Positions 1-8,045 of a stretch of DNA of 64,000 nucleotides are shown piece after piece. Made by a program: the position numbers and the translations under genes. How positions within the stretch are numbered: position 1 is the first letter of the stretch; every line of letters begins with the position of its first letter. The notes beneath the pieces are model-generated. The model did not search any database and was not told the origin of the DNA. It was given only the letters and a program-made list of their open reading frames with translations. Source of the stretch: JBFLXB01 sp964570625 (GTDB lineage Bacteria > Nitrospirota > Nitrospiria > 2-01-FULL-66-17); assembly GCA_964570625.1 (NCBI GenBank), contig CAZMYW010000023.1, positions 121,627 to 185,626 on the forward strand. Reading direction: 5' to 3'.

Positions 1-689
1 TCGCCCTGCACGATTCGCTTGATGTTGTCTTTTTCCTTAAGGTTGAACACGATGATCGGCAGGCGATTCTCCATACATAACGTCACCGCCGTACTGTCCA
101 TCACGGCGAGGCCTTTCTCGATCACGTCGAAAAAGGTCAGCCGCGAAAACATCGTCGCGCTGCGATCCTTCATGGGGTCGCGGTCGTACACGCCGTCCAC
201 CTTGGTGCCTTTGAGGATCACTTCGGCCCCGATTTCCATCGCGCGCAAGGCCGCCGCCGTGTCGGTGGAGAAGTAGGGGTTGCCGGTGCCGCAGGCGAGG
301 ATGATGACGCGTTTTTTCTCAAGATGGCGGATCGCGCGACGCCGAATATAGGGCTCGGCCAACTGTCGCATCTCGATCGCGGATTGGACCCGCGTTATCA
401 CGCCTTTGCCTTCGAGCACGCTCTGCAACGCGAGCGCGTTCATCACCGTGGCCAACATGCCCATGTAGTCGGCCGAAGATCGTTCGATACCCGTCGCCGC
501 GGCCGCGAGTCCACGGAAGATGTTCCCGCCGCCGATCACGATCGCCAGTTCTACCCCGAGGGCGTTGACCTCCTGGAGCTGGTCGGCGACTTCGCTCACC
601 ACGGTGGGGTCGATCCCGTAACCCCGATCACCCGCGAGCACTTCCCCGCTCAATTTCAGCAGAACTCGACGATACTTGAGATCGGCCAC
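1..689 (-). CDS. pyrH: UMP kinase (partial, 3' end outside window)
   Basis: Phosphorylates UMP to UDP in the cytoplasm, feeding pyrimidine nucleotide synthesis. Read on the minus strand, the protein opens with (M)ADLKYRRVLLKLSGE, the Lys-Leu-Ser-Gly nucleotide-binding start of bacterial UMP kinases. It continues through a GGGNIFRG loop and ends at the window edge in LPIIVFNLKEKDNIKRIV, so only about ten C-terminal residues are missing. The start is a GTG at 687-689 with a GAGG Shine-Dalgarno just upstream; no ATG fits in frame. It follows tsf by 65 nt, giving the widespread bacterial order rpsB-tsf-pyrH, and is probably co-transcribed with them. Confidence 0.93.
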   Translation of the reverse strand, partial: MADLKYRRVLLKLSGEVLAGDRGYGIDPTVVSEVADQLQEVNALGVELAIVIGGGNIFRGLAAAATGIERSSADYMGMLATVMNALALQSVLEGKGVITRVQSAIEMRQLAEPYIRRRAIRHLEKKRVIILACGTGNPYFSTDTAAALRAMEIGAEVILKGTKVDGVYDRDPMKDRSATMFSRLTFFDVIEKGLAVMDSTAVTLCMENRLPIIVFNLKEKDNIKRIVQG

Positions 690-754
690 AGGGTCACATC
701 CTCGACATCAAGAGGCGCACAGCGTCTCCAAGCCGCGGGCCCGGACGGTGGGCC

Positions 755-1381
755 CTACGTTCGGTTCCCAAGCTCGGACTCTTCGCCCAGTTTGTACCGT
801 ACGAAGCGCCGGACGGAAATTCGCTCGCCGATTTTGGCAATTTTTTCGATCACCAACGCGTCCACCGTCAGCGAGGGATCTTTGATGAAGGGTTGCTCCA
901 ACAGCGAGATCTCGGCGCTGAACTTGTCGAGACGGCCCTGAACGATTTGTGCGATCACCTTGTCGGGTTTGCCGGTTTGCTGGGCTTCCTCGGTAAACCG
1001 CTGTCGCGCCTCGGTCAGCGCACCCTCTGGAATCTCTTGGCGAGAGACGTACCGCGGGGTGGTCGGCGTGCCCGCGATGTGCATCGCGAGGTCCTTGACC
1101 AAGGTCTGAAACTCCGGATTGCGGGCGACAAAGTCGGTCTCGCAATTGACCTCCACCAGGACGCCGATTTTGCCCCCGGCGTGTACGTACGAGCCGATCA
1201 GCCCTTCACTCGCGGCGCGCTCGGCCTTCTTGGCGGCCACCGAGGCACCGCGTTCTTTCAGCCATTCCGCGGCCTTCTCCAGGTCCCCGGCATTCCGCTC
1301 CAAGGCCTGTTTGCAGTCCATCATCCCGGCGCCCGTCCGCTCGCGAAGTTGCTTGACGAGCGCGGCGTCCACGGTCGCCAC
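755..1381 (-). CDS. tsf: Elongation factor Ts
   Basis: Guanine nucleotide exchange factor that recycles EF-Tu-GDP during translation. The protein has 208 residues, the short form of the family. The N-terminal UBA-like domain contains RTGAGMMDCKQAL (about residues 15-27), and the EF-Tu-contacting signature ETDFVARN lies at about 81-88. The core subdomain follows, with no long coiled-coil insertion. The gene starts one base after the rpsB stop and is followed by pyrH on the same strand, so the three are almost certainly one operon. Nothing unusual is visible. Confidence 0.95.
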   Translation of the reverse strand: MATVDAALVKQLRERTGAGMMDCKQALERNAGDLEKAAEWLKERGASVAAKKAERAASEGLIGSYVHAGGKIGVLVEVNCETDFVARNPEFQTLVKDLAMHIAGTPTTPRYVSRQEIPEGALTEARQRFTEEAQQTGKPDKVIAQIVQGRLDKFSAEISLLEQPFIKDPSLTVDALVIEKIAKIGERISVRRFVRYKLGEESELGNRT

Positions 1382-1382
1382 G

Positions 1383-2153
1383 TTAGCCGCCCTCGACGGC
1401 GCCCAACGCCGCCATCTCGCGCCCGGCGGAGACTGCAGCAGCCTTGGCTTGCTCCTCGATCCGCGCGGCGTTCAGCTGCCGGCCTTCGAGCACGGCATCC
1501 GCGATGCGCGCGGTGATTAGTTTGAGGCCCCTGATCGCATCGTCGTTTCCTGGGATCACGTAATCCACTTCGTCGGGGTCACAGTTGGTATCGACGATGG
1601 CCACCACCGGGATGCCGAGACGATTCGCCTCGTGCACCGCAATATTTTCCTTTTTACAGTCGATGAGGAAGATCATGCCGGGAAGTTCGGTCATGGTCTT
1701 GATCCCGCCCAAGATTCTTTCAAGCTGGGAGCGCTCCTTCTCCTTGCCCGAGGCCTCTTTTTTGGTCAGGCGGTCCAGAGTGCCGTCGGTCTTGGCGATC
1801 TCCAACTTCTTGAGCTTGTCCGCGCTTTTACGCAACGTCTGAAAATTGGTGAGCATCCCGCCCAGCCACCGTTGGTTCACGTAATACATGCCGCAGCGCT
1901 TGGCCTCGGTCTCCACGATGTCCTGCGCCTGTCGTTTGGTGCCCACGAACAACACGGTCGAGCCCTCGGACACGGTATCCCGCACAAACGCGTACGCCTC
2001 GCCGAATTTCTTGACCGTTTTCTGCAGGTCGATGATGTATACCCCGTTGCGTTCCCCGAAGATGTACTTCTTCATCTTCGGATTCCACCGCTTGGTCTGG
2101 TGCCCGAAGTGCACACCGGCCTCCAGCAATTCCTTCAGTCCGACGTCCGACAT
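1383..2153 (-). CDS. rpsB: 30S ribosomal protein S2
   Basis: Structural protein of the small ribosomal subunit. The 256-residue protein starts MSDVGLKELLEAGVHFGHQ and contains the typical S2 strings RWNPKMKKYIFGERNGVYIIDL and PVVAIVDTNCDPD. The reading frame stays open far upstream, but I chose the ATG at 2151-2153 because an AAGGAG Shine-Dalgarno precedes it and homologues start here. First gene of the minus-strand rpsB-tsf-pyrH operon. A TATACAAT-like -10 box lies at about 2210-2217, leaving a leader of roughly 50 nt. S2 represses its own leader in some bacteria; no such structure was identified here. Confidence 0.95.
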   Translation of the reverse strand: MSDVGLKELLEAGVHFGHQTKRWNPKMKKYIFGERNGVYIIDLQKTVKKFGEAYAFVRDTVSEGSTVLFVGTKRQAQDIVETEAKRCGMYYVNQRWLGGMLTNFQTLRKSADKLKKLEIAKTDGTLDRLTKKEASGKEKERSQLERILGGIKTMTELPGMIFLIDCKKENIAVHEANRLGIPVVAIVDTNCDPDEVDYVIPGNDDAIRGLKLITARIADAVLEGRQLNAARIEEQAKAAAVSAGREMAALGAVEGG

Positions 2154-2336
2154 ACCGACTCCTTGATACAGGGTTGATCCGCCGCGCGCTTCACCGGGAC
2201 GCCGGGCCCATTGTATACGGGACCTCCGGTACCCTCCGCGTGCGTGTGTAGTGTAGTTCGCCGGCCATCCCGGCAAACGGCATCTCTTACCATAGACGGC
2301 GGCCTTTTGCAAGGCGTATACTCGCGGCAATCGACC

Positions 2337-3140
2337 ATGGACCGCGACCCACGCATGCCGGCAATGGATGTTGACCTCGCCCCTACGGCAGAGCCCGCCG
2401 ACGCGGAATGGCGGCAGCGCGTCCGGGTGGTGTTGGTCCGCCCGGAGCACCCCGGCAACATCGGAGCGGCTGCGCGCGCGCTCAAGAATCTGGGGTTTTC
2501 CCGCTTGCATCTGGTGGCACCTGAGTGCGGGCATCTCACCCCCGAAGCGCTCAAAATGGCCTACGGCGCGCTCGACGTGATCGAGGGCGCCCGTATCCAC
2601 TCGAACCTGCGCGAGGCCCTCGCGGACACCTACTGGGCGGCGGGGTTCGGCATGACGCGGCCCGACCGGCTCGATGCGGTGTGGCTGACCGACGCCGCTC
2701 CGGTGCTGGTCGAGCTGGCGCGGACGCATGAAACAGCGCTGGTGTTCGGCCCCGAGCGTTCCGGCCTGTCTAACGACGAGCTGGCCGCGTGCCACCAATT
2801 GGTGTCGGTGCCGACCGACCCTGCGCAGCCCTCGCTGAATCTGGCGCAGGCCGTGCTGCTCGGGTGCTACGAACTCACCCGCACGACGCTCCCGGCGCCC
2901 GCCTCACCCCTCGAGCTGGCATCCGGCGAAGAGATCGACGGTCTCACCGACCACCTCGACGAGACCCTCCACGCCATCGGCTTTCTCCAGCCGCCCCAAG
3001 GTCGCCGACTGCTCCAGGAACTCCGCGCGTTCATCAACCGCGCCCAACCCTCCCCACGCGAGGTCCGCGTGCTGCGCGGCATCCTCCGCCAGATCGGATG
3101 GGCGACTCGTGGCATACCACCTGATCGCCAATCTGACTAG
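2337..3140 (+). CDS. trmJ: TrmH/SpoU-family RNA 2'-O-methyltransferase (TrmJ-like)
   Basis: SAM-dependent 2'-O-ribose methyltransferase of the SPOUT (knotted) superfamily. The 267-residue protein shows motif 1 as PGNIGAAARALKN (residues 39-51), motif 2 as FGPERSGL (137-144) and motif 3 as SLNLAQAV (166-173). The knotted domain at the N terminus followed by a helical tail matches the group containing TrmJ, which modifies tRNA position 32; the exact substrate is inferred. The ATG at 2337 is preferred because the longer open frame upstream has no family-like sequence. A TATACT box lies about 17 nt before it. Divergent from rpsB; a palindromic repeat follows the stop. Confidence 0.82.
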   Translation: MDRDPRMPAMDVDLAPTAEPADAEWRQRVRVVLVRPEHPGNIGAAARALKNLGFSRLHLVAPECGHLTPEALKMAYGALDVIEGARIHSNLREALADTYWAAGFGMTRPDRLDAVWLTDAAPVLVELARTHETALVFGPERSGLSNDELAACHQLVSVPTDPAQPSLNLAQAVLLGCYELTRTTLPAPASPLELASGEEIDGLTDHLDETLHAIGFLQPPQGRRLLQELRAFINRAQPSPREVRVLRGILRQIGWATRGIPPDRQSD

Positions 3141-3162
3141 ATCCCTCTCCGACGTCCGTCGT

Positions 3163-3289
3163 CGGAGGCTGGCGAGGAGGGGTCAGATGCAAGGCGCCGG
3201 CGAGCATCGGACCGGAACGTACTGGGTCGTACGTGAGGACCGAATGCGCAGCCGGCAACGTAGCAGATGGCCACTCATCGTCAGCCTCC
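3163..3289 (-). repeat. Palindromic intergenic element, copy 1
   Basis: One of five related elements in the window. The conserved core (about 3183-3275) reads, on the minus strand, from GGCCATCTGC through CTCACGTACGACCCAGTACG to GCATCTGACC. The outer arms GGAGGCTGGCGAGGAG and its near-complement CATCGTCAGCCTCC pair with each other but differ from the arms of the other copies. It begins 23 nt after the trmJ stop. It is the only copy oriented against its upstream gene. Confidence 0.85.
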
Positions 3290-3297
3290 TAATCGCC

Positions 3298-3327
3298 TTG
3301 CGGAGCTGGGCGCCGCTTTGGTATCAT
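3298..3327 (+). promoter_or_regulatory. Promoter of DEAD-box helicase, apparently leaderless
   Basis: TTGCGG (3298-3303), an 18-nt spacer and TATCAT (3322-3327). The -10 box overlaps the first possible ATG (3326). Transcription would start near 3334, on or beside an in-frame GTG at 3335. Confidence 0.55.
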
Positions 3328-3334
3328 GCGCGCC

Positions 3335-4765
3335 GTGACTGAAGCCACGTCTGTTCCCGGGGCGGAGGTTGCTCCGGGTGCTCCCGGAGAGCCCACCGGA
3401 CTCCGCCTCGCCACCTCGACGACGTTCCACTCGCTGCCGATCGCGTCCGAGGTGTTGCGCGGCCTCGACCGTCTCGGCTATACCCACTGCACCCCGATCC
3501 AGGAGCGCACGCTGCCCATTACGCTCGGGGGCCGTGACGTGGCGGGCCAAGCGCAGACCGGGACCGGAAAAACCGCCGCGTTTTTGATCAGCGTCTTCAC
3601 CCGGTTGCTGCGCACGCCGCCCCCACCAAAGGGCGCGCGTTCGAGCCCCAGAGCCTTGGTCGTCGCGCCCACCCGCGAACTGGCCGTGCAGATCGAACAG
3701 GAAGCTCGCGTGATCGGCACGGACACCGGGCTGTCGATGATGGCCGTCTTCGGCGGGGTGGACTACACCAAACAGCGCGACGCGCTCGCCGCCGGCGTGG
3801 ACCTTCTGGTGGGCACGCCCGGACGGCTGATCGACTATTTCAAACAGAAGGTCTATGACCTGCGGCGGACCGAGATCGTGGTCATCGACGAAGCCGACCG
3901 GATGTTCGACATGGGCTTCATCGCGGACATTCGGTTTCTCCTGCGGCGTTTGCCACCCTTCGACAAACGCCAATCCATGCTGTTCTCGGCCACGCTGTCC
4001 ATGCGGGTGATGGAGCTGTGCTACGAACACATGAACAATCCCGAGAAGGTGTCGGTCACCCCGCAGCGCATCACCGCCGACAAGGTCGAGGAAGTCCTGT
4101 ACCACGTGGAGCGGACGCGCAAACTCTCCCTGCTGTTGGGTCTCTTGCGGCGCGAGCCATGGGAACGTGTGCTCATCTTCGTCAACACCCGGCAGACCGG
4201 CGAACGGCTCGCCGAATACGTCAACCACCATGGGTATACCGCGCGGGCGATCACCGGCGACATCCCGCAGCCCAAACGCCTCAAATATCTGGAACGGTTC
4301 AAGAACGGGGAACTCAAGGTCTTGGTTGCGACCGACGTCGCGTCTCGCGGGCTCCACATCGAAGGCGTCTCGATCGTCCTCAACTACGACATCCCGCAGG
4401 ACGCGGAGGACTACGTCCACCGCATCGGTCGCACCGCGCGCGCGGGCGCCGCGGGCAAGGCCATTTCACTGGCGTGCGAGGAATACGTCATGGCGCTCGA
4501 AGCCATCGAGGACTTCATCGGACACAAGGTCCCGGTGGAGTGGGCCGAAGAGGACTGGATGGTGCCCGTCACCGCGCTCCCGCGTCGTGCCCGCCCGCCG
4601 GGCGACGCCGCGCGCCACCGCAGCGGCCACGCCCAGGCCGAACGCGGCGGCGCAAAACACGCCTCGCCGACGCCGAAGGGTCCGGGGCCGTCCCAATCCC
4701 CGGCCCCGGCTGGACGGCGGCGAAGACGTTCGAAGTCCGGCGCACCGCCTCCCGCGTCGTCTTGA
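3335..4765 (+). CDS. DEAD-box ATP-dependent RNA helicase (RhlB/RhlE-like)
   Basis: RNA-unwinding ATPase of ribosome assembly or mRNA turnover. All core motifs are visible: Q motif ending CTPIQ, motif I AQTGTGKT (about residue 75), PTRELAVQI, TPGR, DEAD in VVIDEADRMFDMGF, SAT, LIFVNT, ATDVASRGLHI and HRIGRTARAG. The C terminus after about residue 400 is a proline/arginine-rich tail ending RRRRRSKSG, a common extra RNA-binding extension. I place the start at GTG 3335 because the likely -10 box TATCAT overlaps the upstream in-frame ATG at 3326; the ATG would add three residues. Which named paralogue this is cannot be settled by eye. Confidence 0.9.
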   Translation: MTEATSVPGAEVAPGAPGEPTGLRLATSTTFHSLPIASEVLRGLDRLGYTHCTPIQERTLPITLGGRDVAGQAQTGTGKTAAFLISVFTRLLRTPPPPKGARSSPRALVVAPTRELAVQIEQEARVIGTDTGLSMMAVFGGVDYTKQRDALAAGVDLLVGTPGRLIDYFKQKVYDLRRTEIVVIDEADRMFDMGFIADIRFLLRRLPPFDKRQSMLFSATLSMRVMELCYEHMNNPEKVSVTPQRITADKVEEVLYHVERTRKLSLLLGLLRREPWERVLIFVNTRQTGERLAEYVNHHGYTARAITGDIPQPKRLKYLERFKNGELKVLVATDVASRGLHIEGVSIVLNYDIPQDAEDYVHRIGRTARAGAAGKAISLACEEYVMALEAIEDFIGHKVPVEWAEEDWMVPVTALPRRARPPGDAARHRSGHAQAERGGAKHASPTPKGPGPSQSPAPAGRRRRRSKSGAPPPASS

Positions 4766-4790
4766 CCCTCGTTTGCGGCGTTGATAAGAT
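4762..4790 (+). promoter_or_regulatory. Sigma-70-type promoter of the xseB-ispA-dxs operon
   Basis: TTGACC (4762-4767), a 17-nt spacer and TAAGAT (4785-4790), followed by a short leader with GGAG seven nt before the xseB ATG at 4827. The same TAAGAT -10 recurs upstream of lipA and moaB. Confidence 0.65.
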
Positions 4791-4826
4791 GCTGGCTCTT
4801 CTCAGAGTCCAATCTGGAGTCCCCTG

Positions 4827-5102
4827 ATGGCCGCGGTGAAGTTCGAAGAAGCCTTGGGCCGCCTCGAAACCCTGGTCCAAACGCTGGAGCGAGGGGACCT
4901 CTCGCTCGACGAGTCCCTCAAGGCGTTTGAGGAGGGGGTCAAGCTCTCCAAAAGTTGCGTCAAACTCCTGGACGAGGCGGAACGTCGGGTAGATATCTTG
5001 TTGGGAGAGGGCGGGAACAAGAAGGTCAAACCGTTCCCGATGGCGGATACCGCTCCCGTGGAAGACGACACCGACGCTGACGATGCCAGTGCCGATCGTT
5101 AA
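4827..5102 (+). CDS. xseB: Exodeoxyribonuclease VII small subunit
   Basis: Small regulatory subunit of exonuclease VII, which degrades single-stranded DNA with the XseA catalytic subunit. The 91-residue protein has the signature FEEALGRLETLVQTLE followed by GDLSLDESLKAFEEG, which forms the helical hairpin of the family, then an acidic tail. GGAG precedes the ATG with good spacing. No xseA is present in the window. The 3' end overlaps ispA by 20 bp, and xseB-ispA-dxs is a frequent bacterial arrangement, so the genes are probably translationally coupled and transcribed from the promoter at 4762-4790. Confidence 0.93.
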   Translation: MAAVKFEEALGRLETLVQTLERGDLSLDESLKAFEEGVKLSKSCVKLLDEAERRVDILLGEGGNKKVKPFPMADTAPVEDDTDADDASADR

Positions 5103-6027
5103 GGCCTCGCTCGACACCTACCTGGAGGAACGGAGGAGCCAGATCGAGCAGGCCCTCCGGGAAGCCCTGCCTGGACCGGATGGATCGCCCGCGTTGCTCC
5201 GCCAAGCCGTCGAGTACAGCGTGATGGCCGGGGGCAAGCGCATCCGGCCGATCCTCGCGCTCGCGGCCTGCGAGGCCGTCGGCGGGGCGAGCGCCCGCAT
5301 CCTGCCGCTCGTGGTCTCCCTGGAGTTGATCCACACTTATTCGTTGATCCACGACGACCTCCCGGCCATGGATGACGATGATGTGCGCCGCGGGCAGCCC
5401 ACCAACCATCGGGTCTTCGGCGAAGATGTCGCGATTCTGGCCGGCGACGTGTTGCAGGCCCTGGCGTTCGGCGTGCTCGCAGACCCGCGGCGGGGTGTGG
5501 ATATCGCGGTGGAACTGCGATTGGCCGCCGTGGCGGAACTCGCGGCCGCGAGCGGGGCCGACGGGTTGGTCGGCGGACAGGTCCTGGACCTTCGCACCGA
5601 GCGCCAGCCGACCTCGGCCGCGCCACGCGACGCCGGGCGAGTGGCCGCGCTCGCCACGTTGGACGGCATTCATACCCGCAAGACCGGCGCGCTGATTCGA
5701 GCGGCCGTCCGTATCGGCGGCATCTTGGGCGGCGCGGACGACCGCCAGTTGGCGGCGCTCACGCGTTACGGCCGAGCCGTGGGGCTGGCCTTTCAAATCG
5801 CCGATGATCTGTTGGACGTCGAGGCCTCGCCGGAAGAGATGGGCAAGGCCACACGCAAGGACGACGCCCATCGGAAATGGGCGTATCCGGCCCTGATCGG
5901 AACCGACGCCTCGCGCCGCATCGCTCACCAGTGGGTCGACGACGCGCTGGACGCCCTCGCGGAGTTCGACGACTCGGCCGATCCGCTGCGCGGCCTGGCT
6001 CGGTATATTTTGGATCGGAGATCCTGA
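5083..6027 (+). CDS. ispA: Polyprenyl (farnesyl/geranylgeranyl) diphosphate synthase
   Basis: Condenses IPP with allylic diphosphates to make C15/C20 prenyl diphosphates for quinones, hopanoids and cell-wall lipid carriers. The 314-residue protein has the first Asp-rich motif DDLPAMDDDD with following RRG (residues 91-103), the GGKRIRP substrate loop (about 50-56) and the second Asp-rich motif DDLLD (about 247). Two residues inserted between the first aspartates (DDxxxxD) indicate the bacterial short-chain type. It overlaps xseB by 20 bp and ends 3 nt before dxs, giving the first committed MEP enzyme and a prenyl synthase in one operon. Confidence 0.93.
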   Translation: MPVPIVKASLDTYLEERRSQIEQALREALPGPDGSPALLRQAVEYSVMAGGKRIRPILALAACEAVGGASARILPLVVSLELIHTYSLIHDDLPAMDDDDVRRGQPTNHRVFGEDVAILAGDVLQALAFGVLADPRRGVDIAVELRLAAVAELAAASGADGLVGGQVLDLRTERQPTSAAPRDAGRVAALATLDGIHTRKTGALIRAAVRIGGILGGADDRQLAALTRYGRAVGLAFQIADDLLDVEASPEEMGKATRKDDAHRKWAYPALIGTDASRRIAHQWVDDALDALAEFDDSADPLRGLARYILDRRS

Positions 6028-6030
6028 CCC

Positions 6031-7947
6031 ATGGGTTTGCTCGACCAGATCACCGGTCCGGAGGACCTGCGTCGGCTCGCGCCGGACCAGCTTCCCCAGG
6101 TCGCGGCCGAGTTGCGCGACGTCATTGTCCGCACGTTGGCCGCCAACGGGGGCCACTTTGCGGGTCCGCTGGGGGCGGTGGACCTCAACGTCGCGCTGCA
6201 CTACGTGTTCGACACGCCGCGAGACCGGTTGGTGTGGGACGTCGGGTATCAGGCGTACGCGCACAAGCTGCTCACCGGCCGCCGCGAACGGTTTGCCACG
6301 CTCCGGCAGTGGGACGGCGTCAGCGGCTTTTTGCGCCGCGACGAAAGCCCCTACGACACGTTCGGCGCAGGGCACGCCGCCACCTCGATTTCAGCCGCCT
6401 TGGGTATGGCCGAGGCGCGGGACCTCCTGAAGGCGACCGCCGAGGGGAAGGCGCCGCACAAGGTCGTCGCCATCATCGGCGACGGGTCCATGACCGCCGG
6501 GATGGCCTTCGAAGGGCTCAATCAAGCCGGCGCGCTCAAGACCGACTTGATCGTAGTCCTGAACGACAACACCATGGCGATCTCGGAGAACGTGGGCGCG
6601 TTGTCCGCGTATTTGACCCGCCTCATTACCGGCAAGCTCTACACCAAGGTCAAAGAAGAAACCGAAACGATTCTCCGGAACATCCCCAAGATCGGCAAAC
6701 CCATGCTCAAAATGGCCAAACGCGCCGAAGAAACTATGAAGGGGTTCTTCGTGCCGGGGCTCTTGTTTGAGGAAATGGGGTTCCGGTACATCGGTCCCAT
6801 CGACGGCCACCGCTTGGATCATCTGGTGACCACGTTCGAGAACGTGAAACGTCTGTCCGGCCCCCTGCTCGTTCACGTGATCACCAAAAAGGGCAAGGGC
6901 TACGAGCCGGCAGAGCGCGATCCCATCAAGTTCCACGGCGTCACGCCGTTCGATCCCGCCACCGGGCAGTCCAAGAAACAGGCTGGGCGGCCGTCGTACA
7001 CGTCGATTTTCGCCAAAACCTTGATCCAGCTAGCCCACGAACGGCCCGAAGTCGTCGCCATCACGGCCGCCATGCCGGAAGGCACGGGTTTGAACCTGTT
7101 TGCGAAAGAGTTTCCGGATCGTTACTACGACGTGGGGATCGCCGAACAGCACGCCGTCACCTTCGCTGCGGGCTTGGCGGTGGACGGCGCGCGGCCGGTC
7201 GTGACCATCTATTCGACCTTCCTCCAACGCGCGTACGACCAGGTTGTGCACGACGTGTGCCTCCAGAACCTTCCCGTCCTGTTCTGCATGGACCGCGGCG
7301 GGCTGGTGGGAGAGGACGGCGCCACCCACCACGGGGCGTTCGACTTCGCGTATCTCAGGCACGTGCCCAACATCGTGGTGATGGCACCCAAGGACGAAAA
7401 CGAATTGCGCCACATGTTGCTGACCGGGCTGATGCATTCGGGCCCGAGTGCGATCCGGTACCCCAGGGGCGAGTCCGAAGGGGTGACGCTGGATTCCACG
7501 ATTGTGCCGTTGCCGATCGGCCGCGGCGAGATCCTGCGCGAGGGCGACGACGTGGCGCTGGTGGCCATCGGCGCGATGGTGCCGGTGGCGCTCAAGGCCG
7601 CAGACCTGTTGCGCGACCGAGGGATCGCCGCCACCGTGGTCAACGCCCGATTCGTGAAACCCTTGGACCGCGAGTTGCTGCTGGGTGTCGCAGAACGCGT
7701 GCGGCGGATCGTGACGATCGAAGATCACGTGTTGATGGGGGGATTCGGCAGCGCGGTCCTGGAATTGTTCGAAGAAGCCGACGTGCGCGGAGTGGACGTT
7801 CGCCGCCTCGGACTACCCGACGCGTTTATCGAACACGGCACCCAGTCGCTGCTGCGCAAACACCACGGCCTCGATCCAGACGGCGTGGCCCAACGCGTCG
7901 TTTCGTTTCTCAGAGCTCCGCTCGAAGTCTCAGAATCCGTCTCGTAG
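6031..7947 (+). CDS. dxs: 1-deoxy-D-xylulose-5-phosphate synthase
   Basis: Thiamine diphosphate enzyme joining pyruvate and glyceraldehyde 3-phosphate, the entry step of the MEP isoprenoid pathway and a source of DXP for thiamine and pyridoxal synthesis. At 638 residues it has full family length. The ThDP/Mg motif starts GDGSMTAGMAFEGLN and closes at LNDNTMAIS. The pyrimidine-activating glutamate lies in DVGIAEQHAVTFAAGLA, and the transketolase C-terminal domain contains DHVLMGGFGSAV. It follows ispA by 3 nt, last gene of the operon. GC content and codon use match the neighbours. Confidence 0.96.
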   Translation: MGLLDQITGPEDLRRLAPDQLPQVAAELRDVIVRTLAANGGHFAGPLGAVDLNVALHYVFDTPRDRLVWDVGYQAYAHKLLTGRRERFATLRQWDGVSGFLRRDESPYDTFGAGHAATSISAALGMAEARDLLKATAEGKAPHKVVAIIGDGSMTAGMAFEGLNQAGALKTDLIVVLNDNTMAISENVGALSAYLTRLITGKLYTKVKEETETILRNIPKIGKPMLKMAKRAEETMKGFFVPGLLFEEMGFRYIGPIDGHRLDHLVTTFENVKRLSGPLLVHVITKKGKGYEPAERDPIKFHGVTPFDPATGQSKKQAGRPSYTSIFAKTLIQLAHERPEVVAITAAMPEGTGLNLFAKEFPDRYYDVGIAEQHAVTFAAGLAVDGARPVVTIYSTFLQRAYDQVVHDVCLQNLPVLFCMDRGGLVGEDGATHHGAFDFAYLRHVPNIVVMAPKDENELRHMLLTGLMHSGPSAIRYPRGESEGVTLDSTIVPLPIGRGEILREGDDVALVAIGAMVPVALKAADLLRDRGIAATVVNARFVKPLDRELLLGVAERVRRIVTIEDHVLMGGFGSAVLELFEEADVRGVDVRRLGLPDAFIEHGTQSLLRKHHGLDPDGVAQRVVSFLRAPLEVSESVS

Positions 7948-7966
7948 CCACCCACGCGCCGGCACG

Positions 7967-7996
7967 TTGACTTCCTGTTTGCCCGGTCGATAAGAT
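7967..7996 (+). promoter_or_regulatory. Sigma-70-type promoter of the lipA-glgA run
   Basis: TTGACT (7967-7972), an 18-nt spacer and TAAGAT (7991-7996). It lies in the only sizeable gap (about 98 nt) between dxs and lipA, so it probably drives lipA, glgA and the coupled downstream genes. Confidence 0.6.
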
Positions 7997-8045
7997 CCGC
8001 CAGGCTCTCATTTCGTCGACCTCGTCGACTCCCACATTCGTTGCC

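Noticed and set aside
2154..2798. N-terminal extension of ribosomal protein S2
   Set aside because: The frame is open by chance across the divergent methyltransferase gene. S2 homologues and the AAGGAG site support ATG 2153.
3281..4420. Long minus-strand open frame opposite the DEAD-box helicase
   Set aside because: Antisense shadow of a gene with all helicase motifs; low-complexity translation without any domain.
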